A DNA stretch of 64,000 bases from Candidatus Zhuqueibacterota bacterium (lineage in GTDB: Bacteria > Zhuqueibacterota > Zhuqueibacteria > Oceanimicrobiales > Oceanimicrobiaceae): contig JAJDAF010000017.1 in assembly GCA_029261995.1 (NCBI GenBank), positions 124,001 to 188,000 of the forward strand, read 5' to 3'. The position numbers and the translations under genes are program-made. Numbering within the stretch: the first letter of the stretch is position 1; each line of letters starts with the position of its first letter. The notes below the pieces were generated by a model. That model saw nothing but the letters and a program-made list of their open reading frames with translations, did not search any database and was not told the DNA's origin. This document shows, in pieces, positions 56,501-64,000 of this stretch.

Positions 56501-59500
56501 AGTTTCAAGTACACCATTGAAGACAACGATGGCGCCTTGTCGCAACAGACAACCGTGCTGATTGAGGTGGCGTCTGAGAATGACCGGCCGGTGGCGGTCG
56601 ATGATGCCGACAATACAATCGAAGAGACACCGGTTGAGATCGTAGTGCTGGTTAACGACAGCGACATCGATGGCTCATTGATTCCGGCGACAGTGGTCGT
56701 CACGGGTTCACCAAGTAACGGAACGACATCCGTTAATGGCGCGACTGGAACCATTACTTACGAGCCGGCTCTGAATTTTTCGGGTTTGGATACACTCACT
56801 TATTCGGTTGATGATAATGACGGCGCCACCTCGAATATTGCTGAAGTAGTCATTACGGTTGCTGAGCAGAGCGACAAGCCGATTGCGGTCGATGACAATG
56901 CTCAGACGGACGAGGATACGCCCGTCGCTATCGACGTGACCTCCAACGACATCTCTTTTGATGTTGCTCTCGATTTGTCGAGCGTTACCGTTGTGATGTC
57001 GCCGGCTCACGGCGGCACTGCAACCAATCCTGCAACCGGCGTCATCACCTACACACCGGATGCCCATTTTTTTGGGGACGACAGCCTTCATTACACAGTG
57101 GCGAACGGCAGTGCCGATGTTTCCGATCCGGCGACGGTCACGATCACGGTAAATCCCGTTAACGACACGCCAGTTGCCTTGGCGGACTCTGCCACAACGC
57201 CAGAAGACACACCGGTTGTCCTGGACATCCTGGCGAATGACTCGGATGTCGAGGGACCGCTCAATGCCGCCAGCGTGGCTATCCGACGTACGCCCGTTCA
57301 TGGCACAACCTCCATCAATCCCTCCACCGGCGCCATCACCTATTCGCCGGACATCAATTTTTTTGGCAAGGATACGCTTGAGTACGACGTCGAGGATGGC
57401 GCCGGTAGGGAGTCCAACACCGCAAGGGTTGTGGTGACGACTGCCGATGTCAACGACCCACCAGTCGCCGTGGCCGATTCCGTTTCTACCATGTTCAACA
57501 CCCCGGTCGATATCGATGTCCTGGTTAATGACTTTGACCTCGACGGCACCATCGATAGCAATTCAATAGAAGTTGGCCTTGCCACCAACGGCACTGCTGC
57601 CATAAACTCAAGTGGGCTGTTGACCTACACGCCCAATCCCGGGTTTGGCGGGATCGATTCTTTTATCTACACTGTCAGGGATGATGACGGCAGCAAGTCA
57701 AATGTAGCGATTGTCAAGATTCGGGTCGGGATTGTGCCGGTCGCAGTCAACGACGCCTTCAGCGCTGTCGAAGATGTTGTTTCGACTTTCGCGATTTTGG
57801 AGAATGACAACGATCCGGATGGAGATCTTGATTCCACTTCGGTTAGAATCGTCACACCGCCAGACAGCGGCTCTCTCAGCATCAATCCTGTGAGCGGCAA
57901 GGTGACCTACACGCCGTTGGTGAATTTTTTCGGCAGTGTCAGCTTTGTTTACGAAGTTGATGACCTCGGCGGCAACACATCGAATCAGGCGACAGCCACC
58001 ATTTCGGTGGCCTCGGACAACGACAGTCCCATTGCCGCGGCAGATGCGGAAACTACTTTAGAAGACACCCCCGTTTCTGTGGATGTTCTGACCAATGACA
58101 GCGATGTAGATGGCAGCCTTATCGCCAGCACCGTCACCGTGACGGATGCACCGAGCAATGGTATCGCGGCGCCACAACCAGGCGGTACGATTCTTTATAC
58201 TCCCGCTCCCGACTTCTTCGGAACTGATACGCTCAAATACACCGTAGATGACGATAGCGCCTCGGTGTCGAACAGCGCATCCGTTTTCATCAGCATCACT
58301 TCTGACAATGATTCCCCACTTGCGGTTGCGGATTCCTACTCCATTAATGAGGATGTTGGCACTGTTATTCTCGATGTCCTGGACAACGACAGTGACGTAG
58401 ATGGGTCGCTTGACGTGACCAGCGTCGCCTTAACTTTAAGTCCGGCACATGGTACGGCAAACGTGAATGCAGCTACCGGCGACATAGACTACGCGGCGGA
58501 CGCAGATTTCTTTGGCACCGACAGCTTACGGTACACGGTGCTTGATAATCTTGGCGCGGTCTCGACACCGGCCGTTGTGATTGTCACCATCAGTGATATA
58601 AACGACCCGCCGATCGCAGCCAATGACAGTGTCATCACGGCCGAGGATACGCCCATCTCAATGGACGTCACGCTCAATGATACCGATATCGATGGCACGG
58701 TGGATAAACAAACTCTGGCCATCACTCAGGCCAGTGATGGCACCAACACCTTGAAGCCGGATGGCACGATTACCTACGCGCCTGATCCGGGATTTACCGG
58801 TTCGGATTTGTTTACTTACACGGTGCGCGATGATGATGGCGCGCAATCCAACTCGGCAACGACGGTGATAATTGTGACTGACCGACCGGCCGTTGTCGAT
58901 GACATCGTTGCCACGAATGAGGGCCAGCCAGTCGACATCGACGTCACTCAAAATGACAGCGACTCTAATGGACTGGACCTGTCTTCTCTGGCCGTCGTCG
59001 AGGACGCCAAGAACGGGACGACATCGGTGAACGGCTCTACCGGTGAGATAACCTACACGCCGAGCACCAATTTTTCCGGCGACGACAGCCTGCGCTACAC
59101 CATCGACGATAGTCTCGGCGTGACTTCGGAACAGGCCCGTGTTCTGATAACGGTTACGGAAGACAACGACATTCCTGTAGCAAACGATGACGCAGCCTCT
59201 ACGCCCGAGGATACTCCAGTGGTGATTGACGTGCTTGCGAATGATGTAGATGTTGAGGGTAGCCTGGTTCCGGCATCCGTTGCAATTGTGTCTGGGCCAT
59301 TGAGCGGAACCCACAGCATTGACCCGGCCACCGGCGCCATCACCTACACGCCGGGGCTCAACTTCTTCGGCTCCGACAGCCTTTCTTACACAGTAGATGA
59401 TGCCGCGGCGGCGACTTCAAACACTGCCGTTGTCAGGATAACGGTGAGTAGCAGCAATGACCTGCCGGTTGCCGGTCCGGACGTAGCTCAGACGGATGAA

Positions 59501-62500
59501 GACCTCAGCATCGACATCGATGTACTGATGAACGATTCTGACGCGGATGGTTCGCTGATTCCGGCTTCGGTCACCGTTGCTGCTGCGCCGGCGCACGGAG
59601 CAACCGCTGTCAACCCGACAACAGGCGCGATCACTTATACGCCAGATCCAAACTTCTTCGGACCGGACAATCTCGAATACACGGTGCAAGACAACGATGG
59701 CGGAACTTCGCCGCAAACCCTGGTCACGATAACCGTTGATTCCCTGAACGATGCTCCGGTCGCGCTGGACAACTCTGCCAGCACGGGTGAAGATAACCCG
59801 GTTACGATTGACATTCTGAACAACGATTCCGACGTGGACGGCGAAATCGATACTTCGTCCGTGGCATTGATTCTGCTCCCGGATGACGGCTCATTCTCAG
59901 TGAGCAGCAACACCGGTTCCATCACTTATTCGCCCGCCCAGGACTTCTTTGGCAATGATACGTTGACTTACACGGTCAAGGACAAACAGGACCTGACTTC
60001 AAACGAAGCAACCGTGATCGTGCAGGTTATTGCGCAAAGTGACAAGCCTGTTGCAGTTGACGACGCAGAGCAAACTGACGAAGACACCCCGCTTGATATC
60101 AACGTCACGGCAAATGACGTTTCCTTTGATGTGGACCTCGACTTGACTTCCGTTATTGTTGAAGTTTCGCCAGTGAATGGAACTGCAACGGTTAACCCCA
60201 GCACCGGCGTGATAACCTATTCGCCGGGGAGCAATTATTCAGGCAGCGATAGCTTGCGATATTCAGTTGCAAACCTGAGTGCGGAGCGCTCGGAACCGGC
60301 TTCATTAAGAATTACCGTTAACCCGATAAACGATCCGCCAATCGCAGAAGATGACGGCGGCGCCACTGCTGAAGACAGTCCAGTAGTCATTTCTGTGCTG
60401 GCAAATGATTCTGATGTCGATGGTACGCTCGATCCTGCTTCGGTTACGATTCTGGTGGCTCCGCTGAATGGCGGTACAGCCATCAATACCGGCTCCGGCG
60501 CCATCACCTACACACCTGATGCCGATTTCTTCGGAGATGATACTCTGAAATACAGCGTGCGCGACGACCAGGCGGCTGAGTCTGACACTGCCGTGGTTTT
60601 GGTCAGTGTCTCTGGCGTGAATGACCCGCCGGTCGCGGTGGACGATTCCGCGGCAACATTTCTCAACACCGCGGTGGACATCCAGATTCTGGCAAATGAC
60701 ATTGACGTCGATGGCACTCTGGTCATCAACTCAATCACGATTACGCAGGCGAGGCATGGCACCGCGGCCATCGATCCGGCTGGCGTTCTCACCTACACGC
60801 CAGACAACGGTTTTGGCGGTCTCGATACCCTGACCTATACCGTCCGGGATGATGACAATGCCCTTTCGAACGAGGCGCTGGTTACTATCCGCGTCGGCTC
60901 GAGTCCGATTGCCAGCGATGATCAGTTGACTATTCCGGAGGACACCCCGGGTACGGTCGATGTCCTGGCCAACGACAGCGATCCGGATGGAACCATCGAC
61001 GTCACAACAGTCGCAATTACGAACGCTCCGGCCAATGGCAGCGTCTCCGTCGATCCCGTTAGCGGGCTTGTTACGTATAGTCCTGACCAGGATTTCTCAG
61101 GAGGCGATTCATTCAGCTATTCGGTTCAGGACGATGAGAGCAACACCTCGAACGGTGCCTCCGTCAGCGTTACCATTGCCGAAATAAACGACGCCCCTGT
61201 AGCAGTGAACGACCCGGTGGTGACTCTCGAAGATATAGGAATTGCCATTGAAATCCTCAACAATGACACTGATGTTGACGGTAGCTTGGTGGAGAACACA
61301 ATTGCACTCACGGACTCCTCTAACCATGGCGCCGCCATTATCAATGCAACTACGGGAGAGATAGTTTACACCCCGGATGCCAATTTCTTTGGCCTGGATT
61401 CCCTGTTCTACACAGTGGACGACGACAGCGGTGCAACCTCAAATTCCGCATTGGTTGTCGTCACCGTTGACCCCGATAACGACGCCCCAATCGCGGTCAA
61501 TGACACCGTCAGCACCAGCGAAGACGGACAACTTATCTTTGGCGTCGCAGCTAATGACACGGACATCGATGGAAGCATTGTGGCCACCACCGTCATCGTG
61601 ACTGATGCCCCGCGCTTCGGTGCGGTGTCGGTCGATAACGCCACGGGTGACATCACCTACACACCTGCGCCCGATTCATCTGGTGTCGATACGCTTCGTT
61701 ATACGGTAGAAGACAACGATGGTGGAATCTCGAATCCCGGCGTTGTTTTTGTAAACGTCGCGGAACGCAACGATCCGCCCATCGCTGTCAACGACACGAC
61801 CGTGACCACTCTGGATGTGCCGATTGACATTCCGGTGACCCTCAATGACATTGATATTGATGGCGTCATCGACACTTCTTCGCTGTTCGCCACGCAAGCG
61901 GCAAATGGCACGACCACTCTGAATATTGACGGTTCCATCACTTATTCACCGAATTCAGGTTTTTCCGGCCTGGACGTTTTCACCTACAACGTGAAAGATG
62001 ACAGCGCCGCCACTTCGAATCTCGCGACGGTTTTCGTGACAGTGACCGCAGCGCCTGTGGCGGTTGATGACATCACGACCGTGCTGGAAGGCCAGAATGT
62101 GGTCATCGATGTGCCTGACAATGACAGCGACCCGGACGGCTCGCTCGACCTGACTTCGGTGAATGTCGTTTCCGGTCCTGAGAACGGCGCCGCTGTCGTT
62201 GACCCTGTGACAGGGGAGATTACCTACACGCCGGCGCTCAATTACTCCGGCCTGGACAGTCTTTTCTACACAATCGCTGACGACCTCGGCCAGGTTTCGA
62301 ATCAAGCCAAGGTCAGCATTACGGTCGATGTTTTTAACGACGCGCCGGTGGCGGTTGACGACACCGCGACGACAGTAAAGAATGTACCGCACGAGATCGC
62401 TGTTCTTGATAACGACTCAGATGTTGATGGCACGCTGGTTGTCGCGAGCGTGACGATAGTCAGCCCGGCGCTTAATGGTAGCTCCAATGTCAGCGCTGGA

Positions 62501-64000
62501 GTTATCACCTACACCTCCAGTCCGGCCTATTTCGGTAAGGATTCACTGCAATATACCGTGGCAGATAACGACGGCAAGGTCTCGGACCCCGCCACTGTCC
62601 GGATAACCGTCAATGACCAGAATATCGCGCCCGTGGCCCTGCCCGACGCATTCACCACTGATGAAGACGTTGCCGTGGTCATGGATGTGCTCACAAATGA
62701 CAACGATCCTGACGGTACGCTCAGCTTCATTTCGATTGTGGTCAATCCGAATCCAGACAACGGTACTCCCGTTCTGGATGTAAACACCGGCACCCTGACC
62801 TACACACCAAATTCTGACTTCTTTGGAGAAGATTCTCTCGAATACTCTGTGCAGGACAACCTGAATCTGCCATCGAATACGGTGAAGGTGAACATCACAG
62901 TTAACCCACTCAATGACGCTCCGGCTGCCCTGGATGACAACGCCACCACGCCGGAGGATGCGTCCGTGGTGGTCGATGTGCTGGCAAATGACACCGACGT
63001 CGATGACACAATCGACGCGACCTCCGTTGCGATTGCCGATACGGCAAAACACGGAGACGCAGTCGTCAACCCCGCAACCGGTGAGATCACGTATACGCCT
63101 GACGCGAATTTCGCCGGAGATGATTCGCTGACGTACGAGGTCAGCGATCTTGTCGGCGCATCCGACACAGCTACGGTCTATGTCAACGTCGGAGAAGCAA
63201 ATGACCCGCCGGTGGCTGTTGATGATTCGGTTGGCACAACGGTCGGTCTGGCGGTGACCATAACTATTCTCGATAACGATATCGATGTGGACGGCTCCAT
63301 CGAATCTGCCACACTCGAAGTTGGCCCTGCCAGTAGCGGCATTCCGTCGATTGCAACCAATGGTGTCATAACTTACACGCCGAATGCCAACTTCAACGGA
63401 ATCGATCAATTCACTTACACCGTCAAAGATGATGATGGTGCGGAATCGAATATCGCGACCGTAACCGTTCGCGTGGGAGTGATACCAGACGCAAACGACG
63501 ACATCGTCCCGGCAACCGAGGACGCGGCAGTGGTTGCGGACATCCTGGCAAATGACACGGATCTAGACGGCACGATTGACTCCACCAGCGTCGCCGTCAC
63601 CTCGCCACCTGACAGCGGATCGTTCGCCATCGATGGCGTCACGGGCAAACTCACCTACACACCCAATCCCGATTTCTTCGGCGAGGACACGTTGAAGTAC
63701 ACGGTTCAGGATGATGATGGCAATGTTTCCGCCGTTGCCACCATCTTCATTACCGTAGCAAGCGTCAACGATGACCCGATTGCTGCAAATGACACAACAA
63801 CCACGCCGGAGGATACGCCGCTGACGTTTGACGTGACCACAAATGACGTGGACATCGACGGCGCCATCGCTCCGCTGACCGTGCAAACGGCAGGCGTGCC
63901 AACCAACGGCATCGCTACCGTGAATCCCGCTACCGGTTTGATCACGTTTAATCCGAATCAGGATTTTAGCGGCGCGGCGTCCGTGCCTTATACGGTGGAA
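53579..64000 (+). CDS. Giant secreted Ig-repeat protein without propeller domain (3'-partial, at least 3474 aa)
   Basis: The frame is open from the ATG at 53579 to the last base of the window with no stop seen. Residues 1-28 are a Sec signal peptide (HLCVYFVLAFLAASV, cleavage about VQA-SSP). A short linker leads at residue 44 straight into Ig/cadherin-like tandem-95 domains; 36 begin in the window, the last one cut. Unlike the three upstream paralogues there is no propeller-like N-terminal domain, and no DNRLRE domain has appeared by the right edge. Domains 12 and 23 have SDKP linkers and an odd loop, NDISFDV or NDVSFDV, in place of NDxDxDG, and lie exactly 3168 nt apart. From its relatives I infer that DNRLRE domains and a T9SS sorting domain lie beyond the window, but this is not visible. 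It could instead be a sister class with another C-terminus. Confidence 0.93.
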   Translation, partial: MNSATFAKHLCVYFVLAFLAASVRIVQASSPVPKLVSALLVGTAPVANGDSETTVQDVPVIVDVVANDTDVDTDIDSGTVAIVDAANNGQTSVDPASGEITYQPNPGFIGSDTFTYNIADLQGNVSNPATVSLTVNATPPNTLPVAVDDSDTTDEDTAVIIDVLANDTDADGSIDAASVVISSAATSGATSVNPATGAVTYTPNANFNGGDSFTYTVDDDEGATSNAATVTITVNDINDKPTAVNDEVTTFVDISVDVDVLANDSDSDGTLDPNTLTVEVPSTGSISISPSGVFNYTPNQGFVGTDTFTYSVRDDDGRKSNNATVTINVVSPPDAVNDAAQTNEDQSVSIDVLANDTDLDGTVDPTTVAIVNAPVSGIASVDGSGAIVYTPDTDFFGDDSLTYSVQDDDGNTSDTASVLIEVFSINDAPVANRDSGAVLEDNGIAVTVLSNDVDIDGSLIPATVTIVDFPSNGSGSVNGAGQLVYIPNQNFFGLDTLTYHADDDSGAVSNDTLVVINVIAVNDLPVALADTAATDEDVAVAIDVLSNDSDIDGSLDASTVSVTAAPAHGGTSINAATGEITYTPDINFFGKDSLEYTVNDNDGGTSLAARVRITVNDINDAPVAVNDTIITSLNTAADIDVLANDSDVDGSIVTSTLAATSPSNGTTTLEPSGTIVYTPDNGFEGVDSFIYFVRDDDGGSSNTATVTVIVTAPPLAVNDTVSTVEGSAIIIDVTANDSDSDGLDLSSVAVTNAPGNGAATVNPANGEITYTPVANFSGLDQIDYTVDDTYGVTSNQATIFITVSEDNDVPVANDDSATTPEDTPAVVDILANDFDVEAGLDPGSVNIISGPSQGGVTVNAGNGALTYTPAPDFFGADTVRYTVDDNLGASSDTALVILTVSSVNDSPVAVRDTAQTLEDNSAVVDVPANDSDVDGSLVLSAVLVTSSAQHGGTTVNPATGVISYSPDSNFFGADSFKYTIEDNDGALSQQTTVLIEVASENDRPVAVDDADNTIEETPVEIVVLVNDSDIDGSLIPATVVVTGSPSNGTTSVNGATGTITYEPALNFSGLDTLTYSVDDNDGATSNIAEVVITVAEQSDKPIAVDDNAQTDEDTPVAIDVTSNDISFDVALDLSSVTVVMSPAHGGTATNPATGVITYTPDAHFFGDDSLHYTVANGSADVSDPATVTITVNPVNDTPVALADSATTPEDTPVVLDILANDSDVEGPLNAASVAIRRTPVHGTTSINPSTGAITYSPDINFFGKDTLEYDVEDGAGRESNTARVVVTTADVNDPPVAVADSVSTMFNTPVDIDVLVNDFDLDGTIDSNSIEVGLATNGTAAINSSGLLTYTPNPGFGGIDSFIYTVRDDDGSKSNVAIVKIRVGIVPVAVNDAFSAVEDVVSTFAILENDNDPDGDLDSTSVRIVTPPDSGSLSINPVSGKVTYTPLVNFFGSVSFVYEVDDLGGNTSNQATATISVASDNDSPIAAADAETTLEDTPVSVDVLTNDSDVDGSLIASTVTVTDAPSNGIAAPQPGGTILYTPAPDFFGTDTLKYTVDDDSASVSNSASVFISITSDNDSPLAVADSYSINEDVGTVILDVLDNDSDVDGSLDVTSVALTLSPAHGTANVNAATGDIDYAADADFFGTDSLRYTVLDNLGAVSTPAVVIVTISDINDPPIAANDSVITAEDTPISMDVTLNDTDIDGTVDKQTLAITQASDGTNTLKPDGTITYAPDPGFTGSDLFTYTVRDDDGAQSNSATTVIIVTDRPAVVDDIVATNEGQPVDIDVTQNDSDSNGLDLSSLAVVEDAKNGTTSVNGSTGEITYTPSTNFSGDDSLRYTIDDSLGVTSEQARVLITVTEDNDIPVANDDAASTPEDTPVVIDVLANDVDVEGSLVPASVAIVSGPLSGTHSIDPATGAITYTPGLNFFGSDSLSYTVDDAAAATSNTAVVRITVSSSNDLPVAGPDVAQTDEDLSIDIDVLMNDSDADGSLIPASVTVAAAPAHGATAVNPTTGAITYTPDPNFFGPDNLEYTVQDNDGGTSPQTLVTITVDSLNDAPVALDNSASTGEDNPVTIDILNNDSDVDGEIDTSSVALILLPDDGSFSVSSNTGSITYSPAQDFFGNDTLTYTVKDKQDLTSNEATVIVQVIAQSDKPVAVDDAEQTDEDTPLDINVTANDVSFDVDLDLTSVIVEVSPVNGTATVNPSTGVITYSPGSNYSGSDSLRYSVANLSAERSEPASLRITVNPINDPPIAEDDGGATAEDSPVVISVLANDSDVDGTLDPASVTILVAPLNGGTAINTGSGAITYTPDADFFGDDTLKYSVRDDQAAESDTAVVLVSVSGVNDPPVAVDDSAATFLNTAVDIQILANDIDVDGTLVINSITITQARHGTAAIDPAGVLTYTPDNGFGGLDTLTYTVRDDDNALSNEALVTIRVGSSPIASDDQLTIPEDTPGTVDVLANDSDPDGTIDVTTVAITNAPANGSVSVDPVSGLVTYSPDQDFSGGDSFSYSVQDDESNTSNGASVSVTIAEINDAPVAVNDPVVTLEDIGIAIEILNNDTDVDGSLVENTIALTDSSNHGAAIINATTGEIVYTPDANFFGLDSLFYTVDDDSGATSNSALVVVTVDPDNDAPIAVNDTVSTSEDGQLIFGVAANDTDIDGSIVATTVIVTDAPRFGAVSVDNATGDITYTPAPDSSGVDTLRYTVEDNDGGISNPGVVFVNVAERNDPPIAVNDTTVTTLDVPIDIPVTLNDIDIDGVIDTSSLFATQAANGTTTLNIDGSITYSPNSGFSGLDVFTYNVKDDSAATSNLATVFVTVTAAPVAVDDITTVLEGQNVVIDVPDNDSDPDGSLDLTSVNVVSGPENGAAVVDPVTGEITYTPALNYSGLDSLFYTIADDLGQVSNQAKVSITVDVFNDAPVAVDDTATTVKNVPHEIAVLDNDSDVDGTLVVASVTIVSPALNGSSNVSAGVITYTSSPAYFGKDSLQYTVADNDGKVSDPATVRITVNDQNIAPVALPDAFTTDEDVAVVMDVLTNDNDPDGTLSFISIVVNPNPDNGTPVLDVNTGTLTYTPNSDFFGEDSLEYSVQDNLNLPSNTVKVNITVNPLNDAPAALDDNATTPEDASVVVDVLANDTDVDDTIDATSVAIADTAKHGDAVVNPATGEITYTPDANFAGDDSLTYEVSDLVGASDTATVYVNVGEANDPPVAVDDSVGTTVGLAVTITILDNDIDVDGSIESATLEVGPASSGIPSIATNGVITYTPNANFNGIDQFTYTVKDDDGAESNIATVTVRVGVIPDANDDIVPATEDAAVVADILANDTDLDGTIDSTSVAVTSPPDSGSFAIDGVTGKLTYTPNPDFFGEDTLKYTVQDDDGNVSAVATIFITVASVNDDPIAANDTTTTPEDTPLTFDVTTNDVDIDGAIAPLTVQTAGVPTNGIATVNPATGLITFNPNQDFSGAASVPYTVE
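53708..64000 (+). repeat. Array of at least 36 tandem Ig/cadherin-like domains in the right-hand gene
   Basis: Units of about 96 codons, continuing past the right edge. Loop variants include NDSDSDGLD and NDSDSNGLD (domains 8 and 19), FDVEAGLD and VDVEGSL (9 and 20), and NDISFDV and NDVSFDV (12 and 23), which serve as landmarks for the 11-domain period. Confidence 0.93.
54296..64000 (+). repeat. 11-domain higher-order repeat (3168 nt) in the right-hand gene
   Basis: Anchor domain starts recur as follows. Linker-less class A: domains 3, 14, 25 and 34 at 54296, 57458, 60626 and 63206. Linker-less class B: domains 7, 18 and 29 at 55439, 58607 and 61775. Domains 8 and 19: 55715 and 58883. SDKP domains 12 and 23: 56876 and 60044. 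Intervals are 3168 nt exactly, except 3162 for the first class A step and 2580 for the last. The last is short by 588 nt, about two Ig domains, so the final copy has lost two domains. Confidence 0.9.

Noticed and set aside
62543-63409. Long minus-strand open frames (also for example 30318-31121, 56708-57301, 58658-59314)
   Set aside because: They are antisense shadows of the repeat-coding gene. Their translations repeat every 96 codons in step with the sense strand, lack ribosome binding sites, and show Ser/Thr/Val-rich text derived from the antisense of the Ig units.
2949-64000. CRISPR-like or satellite DNA because of the regular spacing
   Set aside because: The periodicity is about 288 nt and in frame, conserved at protein level with free synonymous variation. 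There are no short identical repeats with unique spacers.
1-64000. Phage tail-fibre or transposon-borne origin
   Set aside because: No integrase, transposase, phage structural genes, terminal inverted repeats or tRNA were seen. T9SS sorting tails and Sec signals argue for a chromosomal cell-surface system.

Overview
Almost the whole window (about 98 %) is coding. It holds a head-to-tail series of giant plus-strand genes for secreted repeat proteins. Two genes run off the edges: the 3' end of one (1-1413) and the 5' part of another (53579 to the right edge, still open). Three are complete: 1644-19286 (5880 aa), 19698-34436 (4912 aa) and 34498-53286 (6262 aa). I see no tRNA, rRNA, CRISPR array, transposase or housekeeping gene.

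The three complete proteins share one plan. Each has a Sec signal peptide, then a domain of about 400 residues that looks like a beta-propeller. Next comes a long uninterrupted array of about 96-residue Ig/cadherin-like domains (the tandem-95 / Big_9 type, with an N-D-x-D-x-D-G loop): 34, 26 and 39 of them. A mixed zone follows in which DNRLRE (CBM96-like) beta-sandwich domains alternate with one to three Ig domains. The proteins end with a type-A type IX secretion (T9SS) sorting domain carrying the NPFN motif and an IxLQK-type end. Each protein has exactly six DNRLRE domains. The left partial gene shows the same C-terminal plan. The right partial gene has a signal peptide but no propeller, and goes straight into at least 36 Ig domains. 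In all I count about 166 Ig-like domains and 20 DNRLRE domains.

The Ig arrays are not simple tandem repeats. Anchor residues recur at exact long intervals, which reveals higher-order units: a 15-domain unit (4311 nt) and a 4-domain unit (1164 nt) in the 5880-aa gene, a perfect 2-domain unit (576 nt, five copies) in the 6262-aa gene, and an 11-domain unit (3168 nt) in the right-hand gene. The two ends of the array are positionally conserved between paralogues, while the middle varies.

Organism: the T9SS sorting tails with NPFN point to the Fibrobacterota-Chlorobiota-Bacteroidota (FCB) superphylum. Good Shine-Dalgarno sequences before all four starts, and GC a little above half, argue against typical Bacteroidia/Flavobacteriia. 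They favour a deep lineage such as Calditrichota, KSB1, Ignavibacteriota or a similar candidate phylum; this is inference. The likely role is a set of cell-surface, calcium-stiffened adhesin or polysaccharide-binding fibres, comparable in size and secretion route to the SprB gliding adhesin of Flavobacterium. No function is proven by the sequence.

Transcription: strong stem-loops follow the 5880-aa and 6262-aa genes and a weaker one follows the left gene. Only 61 bp with no strong terminator separate the 4912-aa and 6262-aa genes, which are probably co-transcribed.
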